64,000 nt of DNA from Rubritalea marina DSM 17716 (GCF_000378105.1 NZ_KB899255.1:94935-158934), one strand, 5' to 3'. Shown: positions 26,797 to 35,546, numbered from the stretch's first letter. Program-made: numbers and translations. Notes: generated from the sequence alone by a model not told the origin.

Positions 26797-26818
26797 GCCA
26801 CTGGATTTGACCAGTGGC
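26797..26818 (-). repeat. intercistronic stem-loop, kinase/aldolase gap
   Basis: Perfect 8-bp inverted repeat GCCACTGG / CCAGTGGC with a 6-nt loop, 38 bp after the kinase stop codon. No T-tract follows, so it is not a terminator; it probably shields an mRNA 3' end. Confidence 0.6.
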
Positions 26819-26855
26819 GTGTTATTAGATAGCGGTTCTGAGGAACCGAAATTGT

Positions 26856-28622
26856 TTATGCGTTGATGAATTCCTCCATGGTCTTGAGGATGATGGTCAC
26901 CGAGATCGCGCCAGCATCAGGAAGTCCGAGAGTTTTTTCACCGAGAGTTTTTGCACGACCCATGGTTGCGATCATGTCTTTGGATGCTTCTTTGCCCGCT
27001 TCAGCCGCTTCAGCAACTGCTTTGATGGACTCGGAAAGTGGCTTGTCGATGTTTGCCTTAGCAGCTTCTGCAGCTGGGTGGAGCGCATCGATCATTGTCT
27101 TGTCGCCTGGCTTAGCTCCACCGCGGCTCATCACATCTTTGAGTGCCTGGCTGAGGAGGTGAGAAAGCTCGTGAGATCCGAAGAACTCCGCACCGTGCAT
27201 GGTCTTGCCACCAGCGAGGTAGAGTGAACCGAAGACAACACCAGAAGCGCCACCCATGGTGGAGAGGAGTGCTGTGCCAGCTGTTTGATAGAGCTCACGG
27301 AGGTTTTCGAACTGAGTTCCTTCAACCTGCTTGGTGAGTGCTGTGAAGCCACGCTGCATACCGAGGCCGTGGTCGCCGTCACCGAGGTCACGGTCAGCCT
27401 GTGAAAGGATTGGTTCCGCTGCGATGATCTTCGCGGCGACGTTGAGAGCCATTTGCTGAGCTTGCTCAGTGCTGAGACCTTCAGTGGACTTGGAAAGGTT
27501 GAGAGCTTTCTGAGCGATTGCCTTTGCTTTCTTCGCTACGCCAGTGTTGGCATTGCCAGTTTTGGTCACTGTAGCAGTACCGCCTTTGATTGGGCCTTCC
27601 ATCTTGGAGTAACAGAAGGATTCACATGGCATGGACCAGAGCTGCTTGAGCTCTTCGTCAACACGAGTGACGGAGAAGGAAACGCCAGCCATTTCCTGGC
27701 AAGTTACGTATGGTCCCATGACAACGTCAAAGATTTCGATGCCTTTTTCTTCGAGGTACTCAGCAGCTTTGCGCATGCACACGAGACATTCCATCATGGT
27801 GGTAGCTCCGAGTGAGTTGATGAAGAGAACGATTTCGTCGCCAGATTTGAGTGCTTCTACGTCTGCATCCTTTTCGTAATCTTCGAGGATGAGGTCGAGC
27901 ATCTGAACGGTGAGTTCGTCAGCGGGTGGAAGTGGGATTTCGCCTACGCCAGCTTCACCGTGGATGCCCATGCCGAGACCAACCATACCAGGTTCGAGTT
28001 CGAATGTTGGCTTGCCTGTTGCAGGGATGGAGCCAGGTGCCATTGCTGCACCGATGGAGCGAGTCTGGAGGCATGCTTTTTCAGTCACAGCTGCGAGATC
28101 TTCGAGAGTCTCCGCAGTCTGTGAGGCTGCGCCTGCAAGCTTTACGATGGGGACGAGACCAGCGATGCCGCGGCGGTCTTTCTTGCGCTCAGGAGGAGCG
28201 GAAGCGATGTCGTCAGCGATGAGGACGGTTTTGACTTCAGCGCCTTCAGCTTCAGCCATTTCAGCGCCAACATTGAAGTTCATCACGTCACCGGCGTAGT
28301 TGCCGTAGAGGTAGAGAACGCCATTGCCGCGGTCGATTGCGGAAGTAGCTTCTTGGACGATGTTCGGAGCAGGAGCTGCGAAGATGTCTCCACATGCTGC
28401 GCCATCAGCCATGTTGGTGCCTACCATTGCGTGGTAGATTGGCTCGTGGCCAGCGCCACCACCAACGAGAAGGGAAACCTTGCCGTCAGGGATGTCGTTT
28501 TTAACGATGGAGCGAGTACCTACTTTGTAGCATTGGCCGTTGTAGGCTTCGACGAGACCTTCGAGGAGCTCGTCGGCTGCCTTGAGTGGGTCGTTTAGAA
28601 GTTTTGGTGCGAAGTTTGACAT
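26856..28622 (-). CDS. dihydroxyacetone-type kinase, DhaK-DhaL fusion (ATP-dependent)
   Basis: Phosphorylates dihydroxyacetone or a related short keto-sugar such as erythrulose with ATP. The 588-residue chain joins DhaK (about 1-330; LLVGGGAGHEPIYHAMVGTNMADG near 30-55; GMGIHGEAG with the covalent substrate His near 221) to DhaL (about 375-588; DLGDGDHGLGMQRG, GGASGVVFGSLY, RGGAKPGDKTMIDAL), the layout of the ATP-dependent enzymes of Citrobacter and eukaryotes. The acidic ATP-metal residues in DhaL are intact. In tetritol pathways this family makes erythrulose phosphates, an alternative given the neighbouring isomerases. Confidence 0.88.
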   Translation of the reverse strand: MSNFAPKLLNDPLKAADELLEGLVEAYNGQCYKVGTRSIVKNDIPDGKVSLLVGGGAGHEPIYHAMVGTNMADGAACGDIFAAPAPNIVQEATSAIDRGNGVLYLYGNYAGDVMNFNVGAEMAEAEGAEVKTVLIADDIASAPPERKKDRRGIAGLVPIVKLAGAASQTAETLEDLAAVTEKACLQTRSIGAAMAPGSIPATGKPTFELEPGMVGLGMGIHGEAGVGEIPLPPADELTVQMLDLILEDYEKDADVEALKSGDEIVLFINSLGATTMMECLVCMRKAAEYLEEKGIEIFDVVMGPYVTCQEMAGVSFSVTRVDEELKQLWSMPCESFCYSKMEGPIKGGTATVTKTGNANTGVAKKAKAIAQKALNLSKSTEGLSTEQAQQMALNVAAKIIAAEPILSQADRDLGDGDHGLGMQRGFTALTKQVEGTQFENLRELYQTAGTALLSTMGGASGVVFGSLYLAGGKTMHGAEFFGSHELSHLLSQALKDVMSRGGAKPGDKTMIDALHPAAEAAKANIDKPLSESIKAVAEAAEAGKEASKDMIATMGRAKTLGEKTLGLPDAGAISVTIILKTMEEFINA

Positions 28623-28651
28623 TCGAGTGGTGATTTGGTGTTTCTTGGTAA

Positions 28652-28690
28652 GTAAGCCCAGCCATCTGCGATGAGAAGAGCGGGGCTCAC
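28652..28690 (-). repeat. intercistronic stem-loop, aldolase-dehydrogenase/kinase gap
   Basis: GTAAGCCC (28652-28659) pairs with GGGCTCAC (28683-28690), 8 bp with one G-U pair and a 23-nt loop, 18 bp after the stop at 28708. Weaker than the other gaps' hairpins. Confidence 0.4.
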
Positions 28691-28707
28691 GTATGCCTGT
28701 GAATGGG

Positions 28708-30681
28708 TTAGATGATTCGGTCGTTGCCGCCGTCTACAGGGATTTGAGCTCCTGTGGTCTTGCCGAAGAGTGGTGATGCCATTGCGGATACCATCTGGCC
28801 AATGTTAGCGGATTTGATTTCTGTTTTGAGAAGGTTGCGAGTTTTGTACTCTTCCACGGTGAGTCCGTATCGCTCAGCGGAGCGTTTGAGGTTCTCAGGA
28901 GTCCAGAGTTTGGTGTCGAATACGGCGTCTGGGTGGATGATATTACAGCGTACTCCTTCAGGTGCAAGCTCTAGTGCGGCTACGCGGCAGAGTTGGTTGA
29001 GGCCGGCCTTCGCACAGGAGTACGAGGCAGCACCTGCGCCTGGTGCATTCACATTGCGAGAGCCAACGAGAACGATTGCGCCGTCGAGGCCAAGCTTGAT
29101 GAATGGGATGGTCTCACGGAGGAGTTTCTGGTGTGAAGTGAGGTTCACTGCGAATGATTTCTCCCAGTTGCTTTGCTCGAGGTCTTCGAGGTAGGCTCCT
29201 GCAGTGAAGATGCCTGCGTTAGAGACGAGGATGTCGAGGCCGCCGTAGGTGCTTACGATTGTCTCAACGAGATCCTTGATTGCCGCGTCGTCAGTGAGGT
29301 TCGCTACGATGCCTAGGCCGCCGAAGGATGCCATGGCTTCTATGATCTCTGGGTTGAGGTCGGCACCGATGACTGTTGCGCCTTGAAGGGCAAGTTGCTC
29401 GGCACATGCAAATCCGATACCGGCTGCAGCGCCAGTGACGAGTGCTACTTTGCCTTGGTGTGGTGGCGTTGCGGCGTTGCCTTTATTGAGTTTCGCTTGC
29501 TCGAGTTCCCAGTATTCGATCTCGAAGAGGTCTTTGGCTGGAAGGGCCTTCCAGGCGCCGAATGCGTGTTCAGTCTTGAGAATGGTGTCTACGGAATGCT
29601 CTGCGATGTCAGCGATGACGTTCGCTTCTTTGAGTGTGGCACCGAAGGAAACCACGCCGTGGTTCTGCCATGCTGCCCAGCGTGGTGCTGTGTCGAGGAT
29701 GGTTTCTTTGGTGGCGTGCTTGTCGAAGTAGCTGGTGTAATCCTTGCTGTATTTGGTAGCCGCTTTCTGCGCATCGCCGCCGTCGGCGAGGTAGAGTGGG
29801 AGGCGTTTGGTACGGATGGTGTGGTCCGGAGTGACTGGGCCTTTCTTGCAGATATTTGCTAGTTTGTCAGCAGCAGCGAATGCTGTGGCAGCTTTGGTTG
29901 TTGAAAGCTTGGCGATGCATGCAGTGCCGCGTTCGGTGGATACTGCCTTTCGCAGTGCTGCGAGACCGAGGAGGTCTGTGGAGTGCTTCGCTTTTTTGAT
30001 TGGGTTGTCCTTGAGGTGCTTGGCAATGTATTTTTCAGCTTCTGTCACCTTTTTGATCATGAGATCGTAGGACTTCTTCGCGTCGTCGTCGAAGGTGAAG
30101 ATGCCGTGATTCATGAGAATCATGCCGTCGTACTTGGAGAGGTCTTTGCCTGCGATTGCCTTCTGAACGGCCTTCGCGAGTACGAAACCAGGCATTACGT
30201 ATGGCACGACAATCATGGAGTCACCGAAACATTCCTTGATGTGCTTCTTGCCATCTGGATTGTTGGTGAGTGCTAGGATGGCGTCGGCATGGGTGTGGTC
30301 CACATACTTGGATGGAATCACCGCGTGCACGATGGCTTCGATGGATGGGTTTGGCGCTGCTGGGTCAAGGAGACCGAGGCGCTGCTGCTCCACCATGTCG
30401 GCGTCTGAGAGTGTGTCTAGTTCGGCTAACTTGAGGAGTGTTTCCATGCGCACTGCAGGGAAGCCAGGTTTCTCGATTGTAGCCAAATCCCAACCTGAGC
30501 CCTTGACACAGAGGACTTCGACGAAGTTGCCAAAGAAGTCTTTGACGGTGGTTTTGACAGATGTGTTGCCGCCTCCGTGGAGGACTAGATCGGCTTCTTG
30601 GCCAAGCAGGCGCGAAGTGTACACGCGAAGTGCAAGGTCGTCATTTGCTGGTGCTTCAGCCTTGTCGTATAAATTTTTCAT
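28708..30681 (-). CDS. bifunctional class II aldolase / short-chain dehydrogenase (RhaD-RhaE type)
   Basis: A 657-residue fusion. The N-terminal part (about 1-390) is a class II aldolase/adducin domain with GGGNTSVK, the zinc-binding VDHTHADA (near 133) and MNHGIFTF (near 194). The C-terminal SDR (about 405-657) has the cofactor loop VTGAAAGIGFA, the NAGIF motif and the catalytic SxnYxxxK set (GSRNV..., YSCAKAG). In rhamnulose-1-phosphate catabolism such fusions split the sugar to DHAP and lactaldehyde and oxidise the aldehyde. Here the partner kinase and isomerases are not the classical rhamnose set, so the true substrate is open. Confidence 0.85.
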   Translation of the reverse strand: MKNLYDKAEAPANDDLALRVYTSRLLGQEADLVLHGGGNTSVKTTVKDFFGNFVEVLCVKGSGWDLATIEKPGFPAVRMETLLKLAELDTLSDADMVEQQRLGLLDPAAPNPSIEAIVHAVIPSKYVDHTHADAILALTNNPDGKKHIKECFGDSMIVVPYVMPGFVLAKAVQKAIAGKDLSKYDGMILMNHGIFTFDDDAKKSYDLMIKKVTEAEKYIAKHLKDNPIKKAKHSTDLLGLAALRKAVSTERGTACIAKLSTTKAATAFAAADKLANICKKGPVTPDHTIRTKRLPLYLADGGDAQKAATKYSKDYTSYFDKHATKETILDTAPRWAAWQNHGVVSFGATLKEANVIADIAEHSVDTILKTEHAFGAWKALPAKDLFEIEYWELEQAKLNKGNAATPPHQGKVALVTGAAAGIGFACAEQLALQGATVIGADLNPEIIEAMASFGGLGIVANLTDDAAIKDLVETIVSTYGGLDILVSNAGIFTAGAYLEDLEQSNWEKSFAVNLTSHQKLLRETIPFIKLGLDGAIVLVGSRNVNAPGAGAASYSCAKAGLNQLCRVAALELAPEGVRCNIIHPDAVFDTKLWTPENLKRSAERYGLTVEEYKTRNLLKTEIKSANIGQMVSAMASPLFGKTTGAQIPVDGGNDRII

Positions 30682-30733
30682 CGATTCAGTTGAGATGGTT
30701 AAAGATTCAATTATTGGGGGGTGAATAGAGGTT

Positions 30734-30757
30734 GGCGCCCCTCAGGCGAGGGGCGCC
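30734..30757 (-). repeat. intercistronic stem-loop, isomerase/aldolase gap
   Basis: Perfect 10-bp stem GGCGCCCCTC / GAGGGGCGCC with an AGGC loop, 22 bp after the stop at 30779. No T-tract on the transcribed strand. The strongest of the operon's inter-gene hairpins. Confidence 0.65.
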
Positions 30758-30778
30758 GAGTGTGTGTGGATGGTGTAG

Positions 30779-31630
30779 TTATTCGCCGAGAAGTGGGAGG
30801 AGCTGCTCCTTGCACCACTCACCATTTTGGATGGTGACTTCATCTGGGTGCTTGATTGCGTGCTCACATTCGTCTTCGCAAACGATCCAACCCTTGTAGT
30901 TGCGTTGGAGGAGGAATTCAGTGATCTGGTGGAAGTCGACCTTGCCTGAGCCCATTTGTGCCCATGGCTCGATGCCGTTACCAGAGAAGTCCTTGTAGTG
31001 GATGTGGTTGATGAGGTGCTGCCACTTGGTCATGGTTTGGATCACGTCCATACCGCCGCGGATGATGTGACCGACGTCCGGTGTCCAGCCAGTTGCCTCT
31101 GGGTCGAGTGAAGAAAGGACTACGTCGTAGTCTTCCTGTGTGCGACAGAGGGATGCTGGTGGTGAGTTCGGGTGGAAGGAACACTTGATGCCTTTAGCTG
31201 CTGCACGACGAGAAACCGCGTTCACGTTGTTCACGAGATTGAGGCGACGTTGCTGAAGGTTGTCCTTGCGGCCACTAGGAAGTGGTACTGTGCCGAGTGG
31301 TACGCCTGGGAAGTGCTCAGCAAGAGTTTCGATCGCCCAGTCAGCACATGCGCGCTCGGACTCAGTTTCCTCTGCTTGGTCCCAGCTACAGATGATTGGG
31401 AGCGCGATGAGTTCGACGCCAGCTTCTTCAAGGTCAGCCTTCATCTTTGCTGGATCGAACCAGTCACCCATCCAGTAGTTGTCGTATGGTTCAAGCACCA
31501 TTGGCTCAATACCTTTGAGGCCTGCTTTTTTGATGACTTTGGCCATGTGAGCAAGCTTGTTGTCGTTGCCTTCGCCATAGCCGTCCATGAACCATGTGTA
31601 CACTTGTGAACCGAATTTAATATCAGACAT
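30779..31630 (-). CDS. sugar phosphate isomerase/epimerase, TIM barrel (IolE-like)
   Basis: A 283-residue AP-endonuclease-2 superfamily TIM barrel, as in sugar isomerases, epimerases and inosose dehydratase. Candidate metal ligands sit in the expected places: GIEPMV..., KCSFHPNSPP (near 150), WTPDVGHIIRGG (near 192), INHIHYKDF (near 215) and VCEDECE (near 258). No signal peptide, so cytoplasmic. It is the third gene of the operon, between a hydrolase and the aldolase-dehydrogenase. The motif set says isomerase, epimerase or dehydratase; it cannot say which sugar. Confidence 0.78.
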   Translation of the reverse strand: MSDIKFGSQVYTWFMDGYGEGNDNKLAHMAKVIKKAGLKGIEPMVLEPYDNYWMGDWFDPAKMKADLEEAGVELIALPIICSWDQAEETESERACADWAIETLAEHFPGVPLGTVPLPSGRKDNLQQRRLNLVNNVNAVSRRAAAKGIKCSFHPNSPPASLCRTQEDYDVVLSSLDPEATGWTPDVGHIIRGGMDVIQTMTKWQHLINHIHYKDFSGNGIEPWAQMGSGKVDFHQITEFLLQRNYKGWIVCEDECEHAIKHPDEVTIQNGEWCKEQLLPLLGE

Positions 31631-31668
31631 GATAAATTGTTATTTGTTAATAGTTGATTGTATTTCGT

Positions 31669-31686
31669 GCGGCTCTGGTGAGCCGC
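31669..31686 (-). repeat. intercistronic stem-loop, hydrolase/isomerase gap
   Basis: Perfect 7-bp stem GCGGCTC / GAGCCGC with a TGGT loop, 10 bp after the stop at 31696. A T-run follows only on the plus strand, where there is no gene. Core resembles the hairpin at 32541 (GGCTC-tggt/gggt-GAGCC). Confidence 0.6.
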
Positions 31687-31695
31687 TTTTTTGAT

Positions 31696-32499
31696 TTAGT
31701 TAGCGAGGAGCCACTCAGTGGTCTTCGCGTTGAAGGCGTCCATGTTCTCGAAGTGGAAGCCGTGTCCAGCATTGTCGTAGAAGTAGGTGTCGCAATTAGG
31801 GATTGCGTTGGCTACTTCGTTTGCCATCCAGAGTGGTGTGAAGATGTCATCGATGCCGCCAGTGACGTAGCAGGGCACCTTGATGTTTGGTAGCTCTGCC
31901 AGTGTGTCGTGGCTGGTGCATGCTGCGGCCTGAGCCTCGAGGCCGTGAAGCGGCTGAGGTGTTTGGTCGAGGTTGGCACCTTGTTGGCCTTCAGCGAGTG
32001 ATGCGTAGCATTCTTTATTGTCCCAGAATGGCTTGGCGAAGATGAGTGTCTGGATGTAGTGCATGAATTCACCTGGGGTGAAGCGTGCCTTACAATTAGC
32101 CATGTGTTGGAAGATGCCCTTGGCGTAGTTGTCAGTGCGAGCCCATGTGCACATGAGGACTGCTGACTTAACTTTCTCTGGGTGACGGAGCATGAGTTGC
32201 TGGGCAATGATAGAGCCCATGGAGCAACCTACCACACGAGCGGACTCGATACCCAGTTCATCCATGAGTGCTGCGTAGTCGTCAGCCATCATGGCAGAGG
32301 AGTACGGGCCTTCAGGCTTGTCTGAGAGGCCGACACCGCGGTTGTCTGGCATGATGCAGCGGAAGTGTTTGGACCATTCCTCAGCGTGTGCTTCCCACAC
32401 GCCGCCTGGAGCGGTGATACCCATGATGCAGATGAGTGGCTCGCCGGAGCCAGCTTCTTGGTAGTGCATCTGGATGCCATTTGCTGTTACTGTTGGCAT
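31696..32499 (-). CDS. alpha/beta-hydrolase fold protein (enol-lactonase-like)
   Basis: A 267-residue cytoplasmic hydrolase resembling 3-oxoadipate enol-lactonases and related esterases. The nucleophile elbow is GCSMGS (near 94), the oxyanion-hole region is MGITAPGG (near 26), the acid is in TGGIDDIF (near 211) and the base in DNAGHGFHFE (near 239). In a sugar operon the likely job is opening a sugar lactone or removing an acyl group (inference). The frame extends to 32562, but ATG 32499 starts the family N-terminus and leaves the upstream hairpin untranslated. Confidence 0.8.
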   Translation of the reverse strand: MPTVTANGIQMHYQEAGSGEPLICIMGITAPGGVWEAHAEEWSKHFRCIMPDNRGVGLSDKPEGPYSSAMMADDYAALMDELGIESARVVGCSMGSIIAQQLMLRHPEKVKSAVLMCTWARTDNYAKGIFQHMANCKARFTPGEFMHYIQTLIFAKPFWDNKECYASLAEGQQGANLDQTPQPLHGLEAQAAACTSHDTLAELPNIKVPCYVTGGIDDIFTPLWMANEVANAIPNCDTYFYDNAGHGFHFENMDAFNAKTTEWLLAN

Positions 32500-32540
32500 A
32501 AAATTATGATCAAATGAGGTTGATTTTGGAGGTGGGTGAA

Positions 32541-32556
32541 TGGCTCGGGTGAGCCA
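32541..32556 (-). repeat. intercistronic stem-loop, first operon gap
   Basis: Perfect 6-bp stem TGGCTC / GAGCCA with a GGGT loop, 7 bp after the stop of the first operon gene (32563). It is not followed by a T-tract in the transcribed direction. Confidence 0.55.
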
Positions 32557-32562
32557 GTTCAA

Positions 32563-33573
32563 TTAACCCACTGCGTTGCGCACTTTGATGGATGCTTCGA
32601 GGATGGCGTCCCAAGTCTTTGGTGACTCGAGAACGTCATTGTCGAACATGCAACCGTCCCAACAAATGTGCTCGATGCCGCGGTCTGCGTAATCCTGGAG
32701 CCACATTTCAGCACACTTGGTGATGTCAAGTTTGCCATTTGGATCGTCAGCTTGACAGTGGCGGCCAGTCTTATCGTGGTCGCCTGTGCCGTGCACGGAA
32801 CCGTCGTTCTGAGCTACGTGGAAATCGAGTGTCCATGGACGGAGTGCGTCAGTCATGGTCTTGTATGCTGCCCAGAACTCGTCGTCGGAGTAGCCCTCTT
32901 TGAGGAGTGCTGCTTCTGGAGCGTTGTAGCCGAGAAGGTAAAGGTATGTGTGTGCGAGGTCAGCTTGGAAGCCTACGGTTTCAGGCATTCCTGTCGCTTC
33001 GAGAGTGTTTACCATGTGCTTCCAGGAGTGCATGCCACCCCAGCAGATTTCACCTTCAGCTGCGAGGCGTTCGCCGTATTGTTCAGCTACTTTACCAGCG
33101 CGCTGGAATGTTTCTGCAAGGAGCTTGGTGTTGCCAGCCTCGTCTTTCGCGAAGTCTTCTGGGCCGCCAGCGGAGTCGATACGGATGAGGCCGTACTCAC
33201 GTGCGCCGTGGTCTTTGAGGGTTTGACCGATTTTAGCGGAAACTTCTACAGCTTTGACGAAGTTGTCGCGATCGTCTTGTGAGCCGAATGCACAGCCACC
33301 TACGGTTCCTGGCCAGATCGGTGCGACAAGCGAGCCGATTTTGAAGCCGCTCTCCGCGATTTGGTCGGCCATGCGGCGGATTTCGTCATCGCTTGCAAAT
33401 GGATCGGTGTGTGGATGGAAAAGGAAAAGATCGACACCGTCGAATTTCTCGCCGTTTACTTCGGCGTTGCTTGAGAGCTCAAGCATGCGTTCGAGTGAGA
33501 TTGGTGGGTGGTCAGTACCTTCTTCCTTGCCAACGAGGCCCGGCCACATTGCGTTATGTAATTTTAGAGACAT
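32563..33573 (-). CDS. xylose-isomerase-like TIM-barrel protein, sugar isomerase candidate
   Basis: A 336-residue TIM barrel distantly like the AP-endonuclease-2/xylose-isomerase group. Candidate metal-site stretches are [11 protein letters not shown] (near 52), [15 protein letters not shown] (near 172), [12 protein letters not shown] (near 202), [10 protein letters not shown] (near 247) and [11 protein letters not shown] (near 302). The histidine- and tryptophan-rich loops are unusual and may define a specific subfamily. It is the first gene of the six-gene operon, so it probably performs the first intracellular step on the imported sugar or sugar acid (inference). Exact reaction unknown. 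Confidence 0.7.
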   Translation of the reverse strand: MSLKLHNAMWPGLVGKEEGTDHPPISLERMLELSSNAEVNGEKFDGVDLFLFHPHTDPFASDDEIRRMADQIAESGFKIGSLVAPIWPGTVGGCAFGSQDDRDNFVKAVEVSAKIGQTLKDHGAREYGLIRIDSAGGPEDFAKDEAGNTKLLAETFQRAGKVAEQYGERLAAEGEICWGGMHSWKHMVNTLEATGMPETVGFQADLAHTYLYLLGYNAPEAALLKEGYSDDEFWAAYKTMTDALRPWTLDFHVAQNDGSVHGTGDHDKTGRHCQADDPNGKLDITKCAEMWLQDYADRGIEHICWDGCMFDNDVLESPKTWDAILEASIKVRNAVG

Positions 33574-33617
33574 AGCTTAGTTTGTATGGTTTTTTTGTTT
33601 GTGGTGATCGTTATCTA

Positions 33618-33650
33618 TAAAAAAGAGGCGGTTGTCTTGTATGCCTCAGT
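33618..33650 (-). terminator. terminator after the Fur-AraC pair
   Basis: On the minus strand GAGGC pairs with GCCTC (33643-33647 with 33625-33629) around a 13-nt loop and is followed by six T. It lies 63 bp after the AraC-family stop, in the 136-bp gap that also holds the promoter of the sugar operon. Confidence 0.5.
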
Positions 33651-33709
33651 TTGTTTTTTGTATGAAATCGGCAAATGGGTTTATTGCGCTTGGAGTCATT
33701 TAAGTAATT

Positions 33710-34474
33710 CTAACTATTGTGCGAAATCTTGGCGCGGTGGCGTTTGCGGTACTTGAGTGGTGTCTCGTTGGTGACCCTAGAAAACTCTCTACTAAAGTGA
33801 CTTTGGTCGACGTAGCCGCAACTTGCGGCAATGTCGGCAAGGCTTTCATTGCTGTGGCTGAGTTTGTAGCAGGCGTCATGCACGCGCAAGTGGCGGATGT
33901 ATTGCCTAGGTGTCATATGAAATTGTTTTTTGAACTTTCGCTCGAAGGCACTAACAGAAAGATGCGCTTGCTTTGCAAGCTCTGAAACTGGCAAATTCTC
34001 AGCAAATCTTGAGTGCATTGTCTTCAGTGGGGCGCCGAGTTCGGAGTGGATGTCGATGGCGGAGGTTCCGGTGGAGAAGGGGCGCGTGGTTCCGGCGATC
34101 GCAATGACTTCGCCGGTGGCATTGAATAGGGGGATTTTGGTGGTGGTGGACCAATCGACGAAACCCTTCCCTCGGGGGACTAGTTCGACTTTGTTGTAGA
34201 GTGGGGTGCCGGAGCGGATGACCTCGATGTCATCTTTCTCGTATTTGGTGTACTGGCTAGGCGGGAAGAAGTCTCGGTCCATTTTCCCGAGTAATTCTTT
34301 AGGGGAGTCGACGCCGAGTTTTTTTGCGAGCCGATAATTTGCTGAAACGAAGCGCAGATCGGTGTCCTTGACGAAGTAGAGGAAGCCCGGCAGGTGGTCG
34401 AAGAGTCCTTCGCCGTGATCAATGAGTTGGTGTTGTTCAAAGAAGGATTCGTCTTTGATCGTGCCCGTATTCAT
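33710..34474 (-). CDS. AraC-family transcriptional regulator with N-terminal PAS domain
   Basis: A 254-residue DNA-binding regulator. Residues about 22-130 form a PAS/PAC sensor (LPGFLYFVKDTDLRFVSANY, DRDFFPPSQYTKYEKDD); residues about 150-250 hold the two AraC helix-turn-helix units (SELAKQAHLSVSAFERKFKK and LADIAASCGYVDQSHFSREF). The gene lies directly upstream of the carbohydrate operon on the same strand, 137 bp away with a terminator between, so it is the prime candidate activator (inference). It starts 3 bp after the Fur-family stop, implying one transcript for both regulators. The PAS ligand cannot be guessed. Confidence 0.85.
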   Translation of the reverse strand: MNTGTIKDESFFEQHQLIDHGEGLFDHLPGFLYFVKDTDLRFVSANYRLAKKLGVDSPKELLGKMDRDFFPPSQYTKYEKDDIEVIRSGTPLYNKVELVPRGKGFVDWSTTTKIPLFNATGEVIAIAGTTRPFSTGTSAIDIHSELGAPLKTMHSRFAENLPVSELAKQAHLSVSAFERKFKKQFHMTPRQYIRHLRVHDACYKLSHSNESLADIAASCGYVDQSHFSREFSRVTNETPLKYRKRHRAKISHNS

Positions 34475-34477
34475 GAT

Positions 34478-34975
34478 CTAACGTTTTTTGGGAAGGCGCT
34501 TCCCATTGAGGCGCGCTTCGATGAGGCTCGGGCAGGATCCCGAAGTTCTTAACTTTTCACAGTTGGCCTCGATGCGGATCGATTGTTGTTTTGGGCGAAA
34601 GCCCATGCGCCGTGTGATGCAGTCGTTGAGTAGCTCGATGTGTGAGTCTTCGAATTCAAGCACCTTGCCACAGTCGATGCAAATGAGGTGATTGTGGCTA
34701 GGGCTATCGTGGAAATTGGGGTCGTAGGTTTTGGTGTCTTCACCGAGATCGATCTCGTGGAGGAGCTTGGCCTCAAGTAATAGGTTGAGCGTGCGGTAAA
34801 TGGTAGCGCGCGAGGCCTTGATGTTTGCTGATCGGACGCGATCCCAGAGTTCATCGGCAGTGAAGTGTTCGTCTTGGGCAAAGATGCAGGCCACGATGGC
34901 ATCGCGCTGCGGAGTCTTGCGCAGGCCTTTCGACTTAACGAATTCGTTGAGTTTATTTTGAATCTCTTCTACCAT
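34478..34975 (-). CDS. Fur-family metal- or peroxide-responsive repressor
   Basis: A 165-residue winged-helix repressor. Seen: the DNA-binding N-domain (GLRKTPQRDAIVACIFAQ; ASRATIYRTLNLLLEAKLL, about 52-70), the metal site region FHDSPSHNHLICIDCGKVLEFED (about 88-112) with the first CxxC pair, and a C-terminal cysteine pair spaced more widely than the classical CxxC (CEKLRTSGSC). This leaves the structural zinc site altered but possibly intact. Whether it senses Fe, Zn, Mn or peroxide cannot be told. It heads a two-gene unit with the AraC/PAS regulator, an unusual pairing. Confidence 0.85.
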   Translation of the reverse strand: MVEEIQNKLNEFVKSKGLRKTPQRDAIVACIFAQDEHFTADELWDRVRSANIKASRATIYRTLNLLLEAKLLHEIDLGEDTKTYDPNFHDSPSHNHLICIDCGKVLEFEDSHIELLNDCITRRMGFRPKQQSIRIEANCEKLRTSGSCPSLIEARLNGKRLPKKR

Positions 34976-35066
34976 TCGATCCAGAGCTTAGGAATTTTTT
35001 GTCACTTGTCCATCAGATGATGACTTTCGGGGTTGGTTTTTTTTGCTGATAGGTTAGATCCTATGC

Positions 35067-35546
35067 ATGAGGAATTTGATAGCAGCTGTTTTGTTAGTGA
35101 AATCTTTCATTTTTTTAGCAGCCTGCTCGAGTGCTCCTGATGCTGTGGATGTTCGTGAATATCACTTGCGGGATTTGGAGCGTGTGAATCGTGATAACCC
35201 GATCATTCGAGCTGAGCAGCAAAAGCGGCTGCGAGGTGCGGTGTCATACAAAGAGCGCAGAGATCGCTTGGGGCAGTATTATTCTGTGAGTTGGAGTTTG
35301 CCACATGGTCACGGTAACAAAGATGTGAGAGTTGTGTTTCTGTATCAACAGGCTGACACTGGTCACGTGGTGTTGACGAAAGAGCAGCGGTTTACAAAGT
35401 CATCAGGGACTAAAACCTGTGAATTCATTTTTAATGGTGAAGAATATCGTGGAAAAGGGCGCGTGCTTTGCTGGAAAGTGGAGGCCTATGCGGATGGCGA
35501 CTTGATCGGTAGCGAGCAATCTTATTTGTGGCGCGATAATCGTTAA
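35067..35546 (+). CDS. small lipoprotein, unknown function
   Basis: A 159-residue protein with a lipobox signal (MRNLIAAVLLVKSFIFLAACSS; Cys at 20). The mature part starts with a charged helical stretch (VREYHLRDLERVNRDNP), then a beta-rich segment (YYSVSWSLPHGHGNKDVRVVFLYQQ) that may form an Ig-like or similar sandwich. I know no family for it. It is divergent from the Fur gene across 91 bp and stands alone on the plus strand. Confidence 0.65.
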   Translation: MRNLIAAVLLVKSFIFLAACSSAPDAVDVREYHLRDLERVNRDNPIIRAEQQKRLRGAVSYKERRDRLGQYYSVSWSLPHGHGNKDVRVVFLYQQADTGHVVLTKEQRFTKSSGTKTCEFIFNGEEYRGKGRVLCWKVEAYADGDLIGSEQSYLWRDNR

